Below, piece by piece: positions 7,429 to 14,112 of a stretch of 24,370 nt of DNA; position 1 is the first letter of the stretch, and each line of letters starts with the position of its first letter. Origin of the DNA: JBEDUK01 sp040414485. GTDB lineage: Bacteria; Actinomycetota; UBA4738. The stretch covers positions 1 through 24,370 of the forward strand of contig JBEDUK010000106.1 in assembly GCA_040414485.1 (NCBI GenBank). Reading direction: 5' to 3'. A program made the translations under genes and the position numbers. Under the pieces are notes generated by a model, which was not told where the DNA came from, searched no databases, and saw only the letters and a list, made by a program, of their open reading frames with translations.

Positions 7429-9228
7429 CTAATCCCCCGACGGAGCCTTCGAGATCTCGCGCAGGAACTGCTCGTTCGACTTGGTCGCACGCATCTTGTC
7501 CACCAGCAACTCGAGCGCGGCGCCCGAGTTCAGGGCGTGAAGCACGCGACGCAGTCGCCAGACGAGCACCAGTTCCTCGTTCGACATCAGGCGCTCCTCC
7601 TTGCGGGTGCCGGAGGGCTCGATGTTGATCGCCGGGAAGATGCGCTTCTCTGACAGTTCGCGGTCCAGGCGGATCTCCCAGTTCCCGGTGCCCTTGAACT
7701 CCTCGAAGATGACCTCGTCCATGCGGGAGCCGGTCTCGACCAGCGCGCTCGCGATGATCGTCAAGGACCCGCCCTCCTCGAGGTTCCGCGCCGCGCCGAA
7801 GAATCGCTTCGGCGGGTACAGCGCGGTGGAGTCCACGCCGCCCGACAGGATGCGTCCGCTGGCCGGCGCGGCCAGGTTGTACGCGCGCGCCAGGCGGGTG
7901 ATCGAGTCGAGGAGGACGGCCACGTCGCGGCCCTGTTCGACCAGGCGCTTGGCCCGGTCCAGGACCAGTTCGGTGACCTGCGTGTGCTGGTCGGCAGGCT
8001 TGTCGAACGTCGAGTAGACCACTTCGCTGGCCGGCACGGTGCGCTGCCAGTCGGTGACCTCCTCCGGCCGTTCGTCGACCAGCAGGATGATCACGTGGGT
8101 CTTCGGGTCGGCCTCGATGATGCCGCCCGCGATCTGCTTCAGCACGGTCGTCTTTCCGGCCTTCGGCGGCGAGACGACCATCCCGCGCTGGCCCTTTCCG
8201 AGCGGCGCCACCAGGTCGATGATCCGCTCAGTGATGCCCGTCGGGCTGTGCTCCAGACGGAACCGCTCCTCCGGGAACAGCGGCGTCAACTTGTCGAACT
8301 CGGGCCGAAGCCGAGCGGTGTCGGCGTCCACGCCGTTGACCGAGTCGATCCGGAGCAGCGCGTAGTACTTCTCGTTGTCGCGCGGCTGGCGGATCGGGCC
8401 CTCGACCTGGTCGCCGCGCCGCAGCGCGAACCGCCGGATCTGGCTCATGGAGACGTAGACGTCGTCCGGACCCGGCAGGTAGCCGTTGGTCCGAAGGAAC
8501 CCGTAGCCCTCCGGCAGCGTGTCGAGGATGCCGACGCGCGTGGGGGCGTTGGCGATCTCCTCCTCGCGCGCCTCCATCTCGCGCATCCGGCGCTCCTCGC
8601 GCTGACGGCGGCGCTCCTCACGGGACAGTCGCCGGTCGCGGGGCCGGTCGCCCTGGCGCTCGTGGCCCTGACCGCCCTGACCGCCCTGACCGCCCTGACC
8701 GCCCTGGCCCTGGCCGGAACCGCCCTGGCCGCCCTGCTGACGACGGTCGTCCCGCTGGCCCTGGCCGCTCTGCCCCTGCTGGCCCGGCTGGCCCTGCTGG
8801 TCGCGATCTCCGCGCGGCCCGTCGCCCCGTTCGGTCGAGCCTCCCCCGTCGGAGGCATCCGACGACGCGGCGCCCTCGCCCGTCGCTTCCGCGTCGGTCT
8901 CGTCGGCAACCGCGGTTTCCTGCGAAGGTTCCTGGGCCTGGGCCCGGCCGTTGCCCGATAGCGGGGACGTGTCCTCGGCCGGCGCCTCTGCGTCGACCGC
9001 CACGGACGTCTGCGCGCCCGGACGCTCGTCGCCGTTCGACGCCGCCCCCCGCGCCTTGTCGGCGCTGCCGGAGCCCCCTTCCGATTTGGCCACGATGGCC
9101 GCGATCAGATCGCCCTTGCGCAGGCGCTGCGAGCCAGACACCCCGAGCGACTGGGCGATCCTCTGGAGCTCGGGCAACAGCTTGCCTTCCAGCTCCGCGC
9201 GGTCGATGGTCGGTGAATCCACCGTCAT
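7429..9228 (-). CDS. rho: transcription termination factor Rho
   Basis: 599 residues, much longer than E. coli Rho (419). Order: Rho N-terminal helical domain (about 10-50), a disordered Gly/Gln/Asp/Arg-rich insert (about 51-225) with a GGQ repeat tract near 174-188 and a charged helix rich in EERRRQREERR (about 203-225), the cold-shock-like RNA-binding domain (about 228-300, GYGFLRTNGY), then the RecA-type ATPase. Seen: Walker A PPKAGKTT at 354-361, LLVDERPEE at 382-390, DSITRLARAYN near 441, Q-loop DSTALYPPKRFFGAARN near 466 and R-loop GTGNWEIRLDRELSEKRIFPAIN near 513. It acts as a hexameric ATP-dependent RNA translocase. The ATG start (9228) lies in an ATGA overlap with the aldolase gene. 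Long N-terminal insertions are typical of actinobacterial Rho. Confidence 0.98.
   Translation of the reverse strand: MTVDSPTIDRAELEGKLLPELQRIAQSLGVSGSQRLRKGDLIAAIVAKSEGGSGSADKARGAASNGDERPGAQTSVAVDAEAPAEDTSPLSGNGRAQAQEPSQETAVADETDAEATGEGAASSDASDGGGSTERGDGPRGDRDQQGQPGQQGQSGQGQRDDRRQQGGQGGSGQGQGGQGGQGGQGGQGHERQGDRPRDRRLSREERRRQREERRMREMEAREEEIANAPTRVGILDTLPEGYGFLRTNGYLPGPDDVYVSMSQIRRFALRRGDQVEGPIRQPRDNEKYYALLRIDSVNGVDADTARLRPEFDKLTPLFPEERFRLEHSPTGITERIIDLVAPLGKGQRGMVVSPPKAGKTTVLKQIAGGIIEADPKTHVIILLVDERPEEVTDWQRTVPASEVVYSTFDKPADQHTQVTELVLDRAKRLVEQGRDVAVLLDSITRLARAYNLAAPASGRILSGGVDSTALYPPKRFFGAARNLEEGGSLTIIASALVETGSRMDEVIFEEFKGTGNWEIRLDRELSEKRIFPAINIEPSGTRKEERLMSNEELVLVWRLRRVLHALNSGAALELLVDKMRATKSNEQFLREISKAPSGD
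8665..8706 (-). repeat. 9-bp tandem repeat inside rho (GGQ tract)
   Basis: Four perfect head-to-tail copies of the 9-mer accgccctg (8671-8706), preceded by a partial copy (8665-8670). Read on the minus strand this encodes repeated Gly-Gly-Gln in the disordered insert of Rho. Being a multiple of three, slippage would change the repeat number without breaking the frame. Confidence 0.9.
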
Positions 9229-9896
9229 GCTCCTTCCTTCTTCTTCAGTTCTTCCTGAAGGGCTTTCCAGTCGGCGTCGAATCGCGCCAACCCGATGTCC
9301 GTCAGCGGGTGCTTGACCAGCTTGGTGAAGACGTCGAACGGCATGGTCGCCACGTCCGCCCCGAGCTTGGCCGCCTCGATCACGTGCATCGGATGGCGAA
9401 GCGACGCCGCCAGCACGTTCGTCTCGTATCCCTGCATCTCGTAGATCTCGCAGATGTCGGCGAGGACCTTCATCCCGTCCGCCCCCACGTCGTCCAGGCG
9501 TCCGAGGAACGGCGACACGTACGTGGCGCCGATCTCCGCGGCGAGGATGGCCTGCGCCGGCGAGAACACCAGCGTGACGTTCACCGGGATCCCGCGGTCG
9601 GCCAGGCGCTTGCCCGCGGCGATGCCCTCGGGCGTCATGACGACCTTGACGACGACGTTGTCGCCGTACTGCGACAGCTTCACGCCTTCGTCGAAGATCT
9701 CATCGGCCGTTTCGGTGGTCGTCTCAAGCGAAACCGGCCCAGGCGCGACCTCGTTGACGACCTCCTTCATCTGCTGCTCGATGCCGGCGTGCTCCTTGCC
9801 GAGCAGCGTCGGGTTGGTAGTCAGGCCGCCCAGCACGCCCCACTTCTTGATCTCTTTGATCTCGTCCAGGTTCGCCGTGTCCAGGAACAGCTTCAT
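9225..9896 (-). CDS. fsa: transaldolase / fructose-6-phosphate aldolase family protein
   Basis: 223 residues, the length of the short (FSA/TalC-type) transaldolase subfamily. Seen: MKLFLDTANLDEI at the N-terminus, GLTTNPTLL near 24-32, the Schiff-base lysine Lys84 in VVVKVVMTPEG, NVTLVFSPAQA near 105-115 and SPFLGRLDD near 128-136. Reaction: either transfer of a dihydroxyacetone unit (transaldolase) or aldol cleavage of fructose 6-phosphate. The sequence alone does not separate the two. The start ATG sits in an ATGA overlap with the upstream 2-phosphoglycerate kinase and the stop overlaps the rho start in the same way, so all three are probably translated in a coupled fashion. The C-terminal KKKEG tail is charged and may be disordered. 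Confidence 0.92.
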   Translation of the reverse strand: MKLFLDTANLDEIKEIKKWGVLGGLTTNPTLLGKEHAGIEQQMKEVVNEVAPGPVSLETTTETADEIFDEGVKLSQYGDNVVVKVVMTPEGIAAGKRLADRGIPVNVTLVFSPAQAILAAEIGATYVSPFLGRLDDVGADGMKVLADICEIYEMQGYETNVLAASLRHPMHVIEAAKLGADVATMPFDVFTKLVKHPLTDIGLARFDADWKALQEELKKKEGA

Positions 9897-10882
9897 CGTC
9901 GTGCCTCCTCCAGTTCTGTCTTCGTGCCCGCTGCAGCCGCACTCGGGACCGCGGCGTCCACGCGGGCCTTGAGGCGTTCCGTGGCCCGCTCGACGACCAG
10001 ATCGATCAGTTCGGACAGCGTCTGGTCCAGGCTGTCGTTGGCGATGACGGGCACGCCGTGCGACGCCGCCTGTTCCTTGATGTACCCCTGAACCTTCCGA
10101 ATGTTGTCGAACCCCCGCAGGTATCGATGGAACGGACGGGTGGACGTGTCGTGCTGCGCGCGGGCGGCGAAGTGGCCGCGATGCATCCCCGCGGACTCGA
10201 CGGTCACGACGACCGGCACGGCGAGGATCCGGTCCTGGTAGGGCGACGGATCGACGAACCCCGGCACGATGTGCACGCCCTCGACGATGGCGCTCGTGCC
10301 CTCGGTGGCAGCTCGCTCGATGATCGCGTTGACCCCGACCGACACGGCCGCGGTCTGCTCGCGGAAGCCCATGATCACGGTTTCCTGGGTGCGGCCCGGC
10401 GGTTCGCGCAGCGCCGCATCGGCTTCGAACGAAGAGGTGTACAGGGTGGGCATCAGTTCCTGGGTGAGGGTGGAACGCATGACCTCGCGGACCGCGTCCG
10501 TGGCGACGACCCGCACGATGTTCAGCTGGACGGCGAGCCGCGTGGCGATGGTGGACTTCCCCACGCCCGTGGCTCCGCCGATCATCACCACCAGGGGGAC
10601 GTCGAGGGATCGAACATCCTCCCAGCGGCGGAAATTCCTGGCATAGCGTTCGCCGGCCAGTTCCTGGAGCACCTCCTGGGTCAGCAGGTTCAATTCCTCA
10701 CGGCTGACGGCGTCGACATCCATGGCGAGCAATCGGTCCTCGATCTCCTCGGCGACCTGGTAGGCGCGCAGGGGCGTGAGCCCCGTCGCCATCAGGTCGG
10801 AGGCTCGCAGGCCCTTCGAATACGGCAGTCCTGGTTCCCGTTCGGAAACCACGATCACCCGGCGGTCCTTCACGTTTCGCAT
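9893..10882 (-). CDS. 2-phosphoglycerate kinase
   Basis: 329 residues from the ATG at 10882. A GTG at 10873 is a serious alternative because a GAGGGG motif lies 9 bases before it but directly abuts the ATG. Seen: an N-terminal ATP-cone-like region (about 8-90) with the PYSKGLRASDLMATGL opening typical of archaeal 2-phosphoglycerate kinases, then a P-loop kinase domain with GGATGVGKST at 102-111, VATDAVREVMR near 125, AIVEGVHIVPG near 198 and a C-terminal HRYLRGFDNIRKVQ segment. Known reaction: ATP + 2-phosphoglycerate to 2,3-bisphosphoglycerate, the first step of cyclic 2,3-diphosphoglycerate synthesis in methanogens. The next enzyme of that route is encoded 41 bases upstream on the same strand. 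Its stop forms an ATGA with the aldolase start. Confidence 0.88.
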   Translation of the reverse strand: MRNVKDRRVIVVSEREPGLPYSKGLRASDLMATGLTPLRAYQVAEEIEDRLLAMDVDAVSREELNLLTQEVLQELAGERYARNFRRWEDVRSLDVPLVVMIGGATGVGKSTIATRLAVQLNIVRVVATDAVREVMRSTLTQELMPTLYTSSFEADAALREPPGRTQETVIMGFREQTAAVSVGVNAIIERAATEGTSAIVEGVHIVPGFVDPSPYQDRILAVPVVVTVESAGMHRGHFAARAQHDTSTRPFHRYLRGFDNIRKVQGYIKEQAASHGVPVIANDSLDQTLSELIDLVVERATERLKARVDAAVPSAAAAGTKTELEEARR

Positions 10883-10888
10883 CCCCTC
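10883..10888 (-). promoter_or_regulatory. GAGGGG Shine-Dalgarno that bears on the kinase start
   Basis: On the minus strand GAGGGG immediately precedes ATG 10882 with no spacer, but stands 9 bases before GTG 10873. Spacing favours the GTG as the actual start of the 2-phosphoglycerate kinase, which would remove three residues. Confidence 0.45.
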
Positions 10889-10923
10889 GTCGCGTTCGCG
10901 GCGCGGGCCCCCCTTGTGCAGCG

Positions 10924-12267
10924 TCAGACGCCGCGCGCCGCGGCCCGCTTCCGGCCAAGCCGGGCGACCCCGGTGAGCAACTCGTCCAGGTCGCCGTCCC
11001 CTTCGACGCCCGCCGGGCGGTTGTCGACGAAGACGACGCGCGCGCCCCGCCTCACCGCGGTGGCCGCCGCGATGTCGATCGCCGCGGCCTTCAACTCGGT
11101 CAGCAGGACGTCGAACCCGGGAGCCGACCGCAGGTCCTCTTCGAGCCTCGCCCTGTCGGCGAGGTGGGGAGAGGTCCGAACGATGCGGCAACCCGTGGTG
11201 CGTTCGAGGTGCTCGGCGAGCCGGTCGGCCACTTCTCCTCGTGCCGTGGTGGCAAAGAACGCGTCTTCGTCCGTCACGTCACCCAGCGCAGTCGGTTGCA
11301 GCTCCGCGATCACAACCGGTGAGTCGGGCACAAGCCGGCGTGCGTGGGAGGTGAGGGTGGAAAGGTCGTCCGGCCCGGAGTCCGGGCCGACACCAAGCAT
11401 AAAGACGATGAGGTCGGATAGCAACAACCGCAGCGGTCCGCCATTCAGCAGCAAGTCGGCGACCGCGAGCGTGGCCGGGGCGACCAGGATGCCTGCGTCC
11501 CAGGGCACGGTGGGAAGCGACCCGCCGCTCCCCTCCAGGATGACCATTCCCGTGCCGGACGTGCCGGCGACGCGCGCAGCCTCGGCAACGTTCGTGATGA
11601 AGGGCTTGCCGAAGACCCCGCCGCCCGCGCGCCGTGCGCCGACGGTGGGAACGCCCGCCACGACCGCATCCTCCAGGTAGTCGGAGGCGGCGTGCTCGCC
11701 CCGTCCGGCCCGTTCGAGCAGCGCCTCCAGCGTCACATCGGCCGGATCGGTGAGGACCGGCTCCGAGGGGCCGCCGCGGCCCATGGCGACGATGACCGGC
11801 GGCGGCGTCTCGCGGAGCAACCGGGCAAGGTGCGCCGACACGGCCGTCTTGCCGGTTCGCTTTCCGGTGCCGACCACGGCGAGGGTCGGCGCGGCAAGCG
11901 CCTGCTCGGTGACGGGCGGGTCGAACCGCGAATCGGCCGTGTGATACGCGAGGCCGCTCCGGAGGGCGACGGCGGCCAGCCGCGCGCGAACGGGCGGTGT
12001 GACGACCGGTTCGTCGGAGAGATCCAGGATCCCCTCGGGCGCGAACGCCGCGATGGTCTCCGACAGTGCCGCCGCCGGGTCGGCGTTCGCGACGGCGACG
12101 TGTACGGAGCCGAGTTCCGGCGGCACGCCCGGTGACGGCGCCAGCTTCTCCGTCCCGCCCAGCATGATCGCCGCGACCACGTCGTAGCCGCGATCGGCGG
12201 CGGCTTCGAGCGCCCATCGGGTCACGGGCGGGTGGTGCTCACCGTCGACGAGCGCGACGACCCTCAT
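10924..12267 (-). CDS. cpgS: cyclic 2,3-diphosphoglycerate synthetase
   Basis: 447 residues from ATG 12267 (MRVVALVDGEHHPPV), which matches the family's short N-terminus; an in-frame ATG at 12279 would add four residues. Neither has a clear ribosome binding site. Seen: the VALVDGEHHPPV opening, a domain of about 120 residues ending before VVGTGKRTGKTAV, a P-loop at 133-141, then AMGRGGPSEP, ILEGSGGSLP near 268 and a C-terminal domain with ELKAAAIDIAA and VVFVDNRP. Known reaction: ATP-dependent intramolecular cyclisation of 2,3-bisphosphoglycerate to cyclic 2,3-diphosphoglycerate, a thermoprotectant and phosphate store in methanogens. With the downstream kinase this completes the route. Presence of the product in this bacterium is inference. 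Confidence 0.86.
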   Translation of the reverse strand: MRVVALVDGEHHPPVTRWALEAAADRGYDVVAAIMLGGTEKLAPSPGVPPELGSVHVAVANADPAAALSETIAAFAPEGILDLSDEPVVTPPVRARLAAVALRSGLAYHTADSRFDPPVTEQALAAPTLAVVGTGKRTGKTAVSAHLARLLRETPPPVIVAMGRGGPSEPVLTDPADVTLEALLERAGRGEHAASDYLEDAVVAGVPTVGARRAGGGVFGKPFITNVAEAARVAGTSGTGMVILEGSGGSLPTVPWDAGILVAPATLAVADLLLNGGPLRLLLSDLIVFMLGVGPDSGPDDLSTLTSHARRLVPDSPVVIAELQPTALGDVTDEDAFFATTARGEVADRLAEHLERTTGCRIVRTSPHLADRARLEEDLRSAPGFDVLLTELKAAAIDIAAATAVRRGARVVFVDNRPAGVEGDGDLDELLTGVARLGRKRAAARGV

Positions 12268-12357
12268 GCGGGGCTGCATGCTTCGATGGCCCCGGATTCA
12301 GACGGGGATGCGGCCCGTGATCGACAAGGTCAGTTGCTTCAACCGTCGCATCGCACG

Positions 12358-12373
12358 GGCAGCCTATGCTGCC
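12358..12373 (+). promoter_or_regulatory. short hairpin before the marP-like start
   Basis: A perfect 6-bp inverted repeat GGCAGC/GCTGCC with a 4-base loop (CTAT) ends one base before the GAAAGG ribosome binding site (12374-12379) of the protease gene. It lies in the 114-base gap between two divergent genes and could be an operator or a 5' structure limiting translation. A TATGCT hexamer (12365-12370) overlapping it resembles a -10 box. Confidence 0.4.
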
Positions 12374-12381
12374 GAAAGGCC

Positions 12382-13554
12382 ATGGACCTGCTCGATGCGC
12401 TGATCATCGTCTGGGTCGTGTTCGCGGCGTTCGCCGGATATCGCCGCGGCGCGGCCCTGCAACTGACCGAATATGCGGGGCTGTTCATCGGCCTTCTGGT
12501 CGGGGCGTTTCTGGCGCCGATTGTCGCTCCCCTGTTCTCCTCGCCGCAGACGCAGGCCATCGTGGTGCTCGGCGGCTTCCTGCTGCTGGCCGTGATCGGC
12601 GAGAGCATGGGCTGGGTGATCGGACGCCGGCTGTGGTCGTTCACCCGCAGGAGCGCCCTTCGGGTGGTGGACGCCGTCGGCGGCTCGATCGTGAGCGTCG
12701 TCGCGGTGCTGGCCATCACGTGGTTCGTCGGGTACAGCCTGTCGAACGGCCCCTTCCCCACGGTCGCGTCGCAGGTCCGCTCGTCGGCCATCGTCCAGAC
12801 GCTCAACGGCGTCTTCCCGCGTCCGCCCCTCCTGCTGGCCGACGTCCGTCAGTTCCTCGACCGCTTCGGCTTCCCCGAGGTCTTCGCCGATCTTCCGCCG
12901 CTGCCGGCGAGCCCGGTCGCGGAGCCGCCGAACGCCATGGTGCAGGCGATCGCGGCAAAGGCCGACCGTTCCGTGGTCAAGGTCGTCGGTGGAGCCTGCA
13001 ACGAGATCCTCTCCGGGACGGGCTTCACCGTCGCGCGCCATTACGTGGTGACGAACGCGCACGTGGTGGCGGGCGAGTCGAACACGAGCGTCGAGCCGGA
13101 GAGCGGCGCGTCCGCGGCCGCCACCGTTGTGCTCTTCGATCCGAAGACCGACCTGGCGGTGCTCTACGTTCCCTCGCTGTCCACCCCGGTGCTGCACATG
13201 GACGCCTCCGAGGTCGCCCGGGGGACGAAGGGGGCGGTGATCGGGCATCCAGGCGGCGGGCGGCTCGAGGCGCTGCCGGCCGCCGTTCGGCGCTCGCTGG
13301 AGGCGCTCGGCCGCGACATCTATGGGCGGGCCGTCGTTGCCCGGCGCATCTACGAACTCCAGGCGGTCGTGCGGCCGGGCGACTCGGGCGGCCCGTTCGT
13401 GCTCCAGAACGGCGAGGTCGCCGGCATCGTGTTCGCCGCGTCCACGGCGGACCCGGACGTCGGGTACGCGCTCACGTCGGCGAGCGTGGTGCAGAAGGTC
13501 CGCGGAGCGGTCGGGCAGACAGCCGGCGTCGACACCGGGAACTGCGCGCGCTGA
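12382..13554 (+). CDS. marP: MarP-like CvpA-domain membrane serine protease
   Basis: 390 residues from ATG 12382, preceded by GAAAGG; the open frame upstream lacks protein character. Residues 1-115 form a CvpA/colicin V-production-type region with four hydrophobic helices and the motif YRRGAALQ near 22. A linker leads to a trypsin-like protease domain from about 185. Catalytic triad seen: His227 (TNAHVV), Asp257 (KTDLAVL) and Ser335 (PGDSGGP). Cys206 and Cys388 sit where the M. tuberculosis MarP disulfide cysteines lie (as I recall Cys214 and Cys395), and overall length is near MarP's 397. Known: MarP is a periplasmic-facing protease needed for acid and oxidative stress resistance. It is divergent from the cDPG operon and convergent with the GNAT gene. 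Confidence 0.9.
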   Translation: MDLLDALIIVWVVFAAFAGYRRGAALQLTEYAGLFIGLLVGAFLAPIVAPLFSSPQTQAIVVLGGFLLLAVIGESMGWVIGRRLWSFTRRSALRVVDAVGGSIVSVVAVLAITWFVGYSLSNGPFPTVASQVRSSAIVQTLNGVFPRPPLLLADVRQFLDRFGFPEVFADLPPLPASPVAEPPNAMVQAIAAKADRSVVKVVGGACNEILSGTGFTVARHYVVTNAHVVAGESNTSVEPESGASAAATVVLFDPKTDLAVLYVPSLSTPVLHMDASEVARGTKGAVIGHPGGGRLEALPAAVRRSLEALGRDIYGRAVVARRIYELQAVVRPGDSGGPFVLQNGEVAGIVFAASTADPDVGYALTSASVVQKVRGAVGQTAGVDTGNCAR

Positions 13555-13560
13555 GCCGCT

Positions 13561-14112
13561 TCAGTCCCGGAGCTCGGCCTCAGGCGGTCTCGGGATCAGC
13601 CACATGCCCATGAGGATCTCGTCCACGTAGCCGATCGACTTCTTCGAATGCCCGCTCAGGCGGCCCTCTTCGGCGAACCCGAACCGGCGGTACATCTCGA
13701 TGGCCACCTGGTTGTGCGGGAAGACGGATAGGGCCAGCTTCTCGACCCCCATCTGGCGGCCCCACGCGATGACCTCCTCCATGAGGGCCGAACCCACTCC
13801 ACGGCCGCGCCAGTCGGCGGCGACCGCGAGGCCCACCGATGCGACGTGATTGCAGGCCACCCCCTCCTCGCGCGCCGCCGTGAGGTGCCCGATGACCCGC
13901 TCGCCGGACGCGGCCACGAGGTCCACGCGGTCCGAGCTCCACGCGTGCCGGAACACGCGGCGGTAGAAGCCCGCATCTCGGCGGGTCTGATCGGGCCGGA
14001 CGTAGCGGCCCTCCGCGACGACGCCGCTCCACATCTCGAAGAACGAGTGCGCATCGCGCGGCTGCGCCGGGCGCACGACGAAGCCGGTCGCTTCTGCCAC
14101 CGGGTCAGCCAT
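13561..14112 (-). CDS. GNAT-family N-acetyltransferase
   Basis: 183 residues. Seen: the acetyl-CoA pyrophosphate-binding motif WRGRGVGSAL at 101-110, preceded by the beta-4 strand SVGLAVAADW, and the beta-5/alpha-4 element LSVFPHNQVAIEMYRRFGF (about 128-146). The order is standard for GNAT fold enzymes. The substrate cannot be read from the sequence; close annotations often concern small molecules or the N-terminus of proteins. The ATG (14112) lies inside the last codons of argS, giving an 8-base overlap, so translation is probably coupled to ArgS. The C-terminus converges on the MarP-like gene with 6 bases between the stops. Confidence 0.9.
   Translation of the reverse strand: MADPVAEATGFVVRPAQPRDAHSFFEMWSGVVAEGRYVRPDQTRRDAGFYRRVFRHAWSSDRVDLVAASGERVIGHLTAAREEGVACNHVASVGLAVAADWRGRGVGSALMEEVIAWGRQMGVEKLALSVFPHNQVAIEMYRRFGFAEEGRLSGHSKKSIGYVDEILMGMWLIPRPPEAELRD

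Noticed and set aside
12232..12381. N-terminal extension of the MarP-like protein
   Set aside because: It would cover the divergent promoter region and the cpgS start, and lacks membrane-protein character; ATG 12382 has a ribosome binding site.
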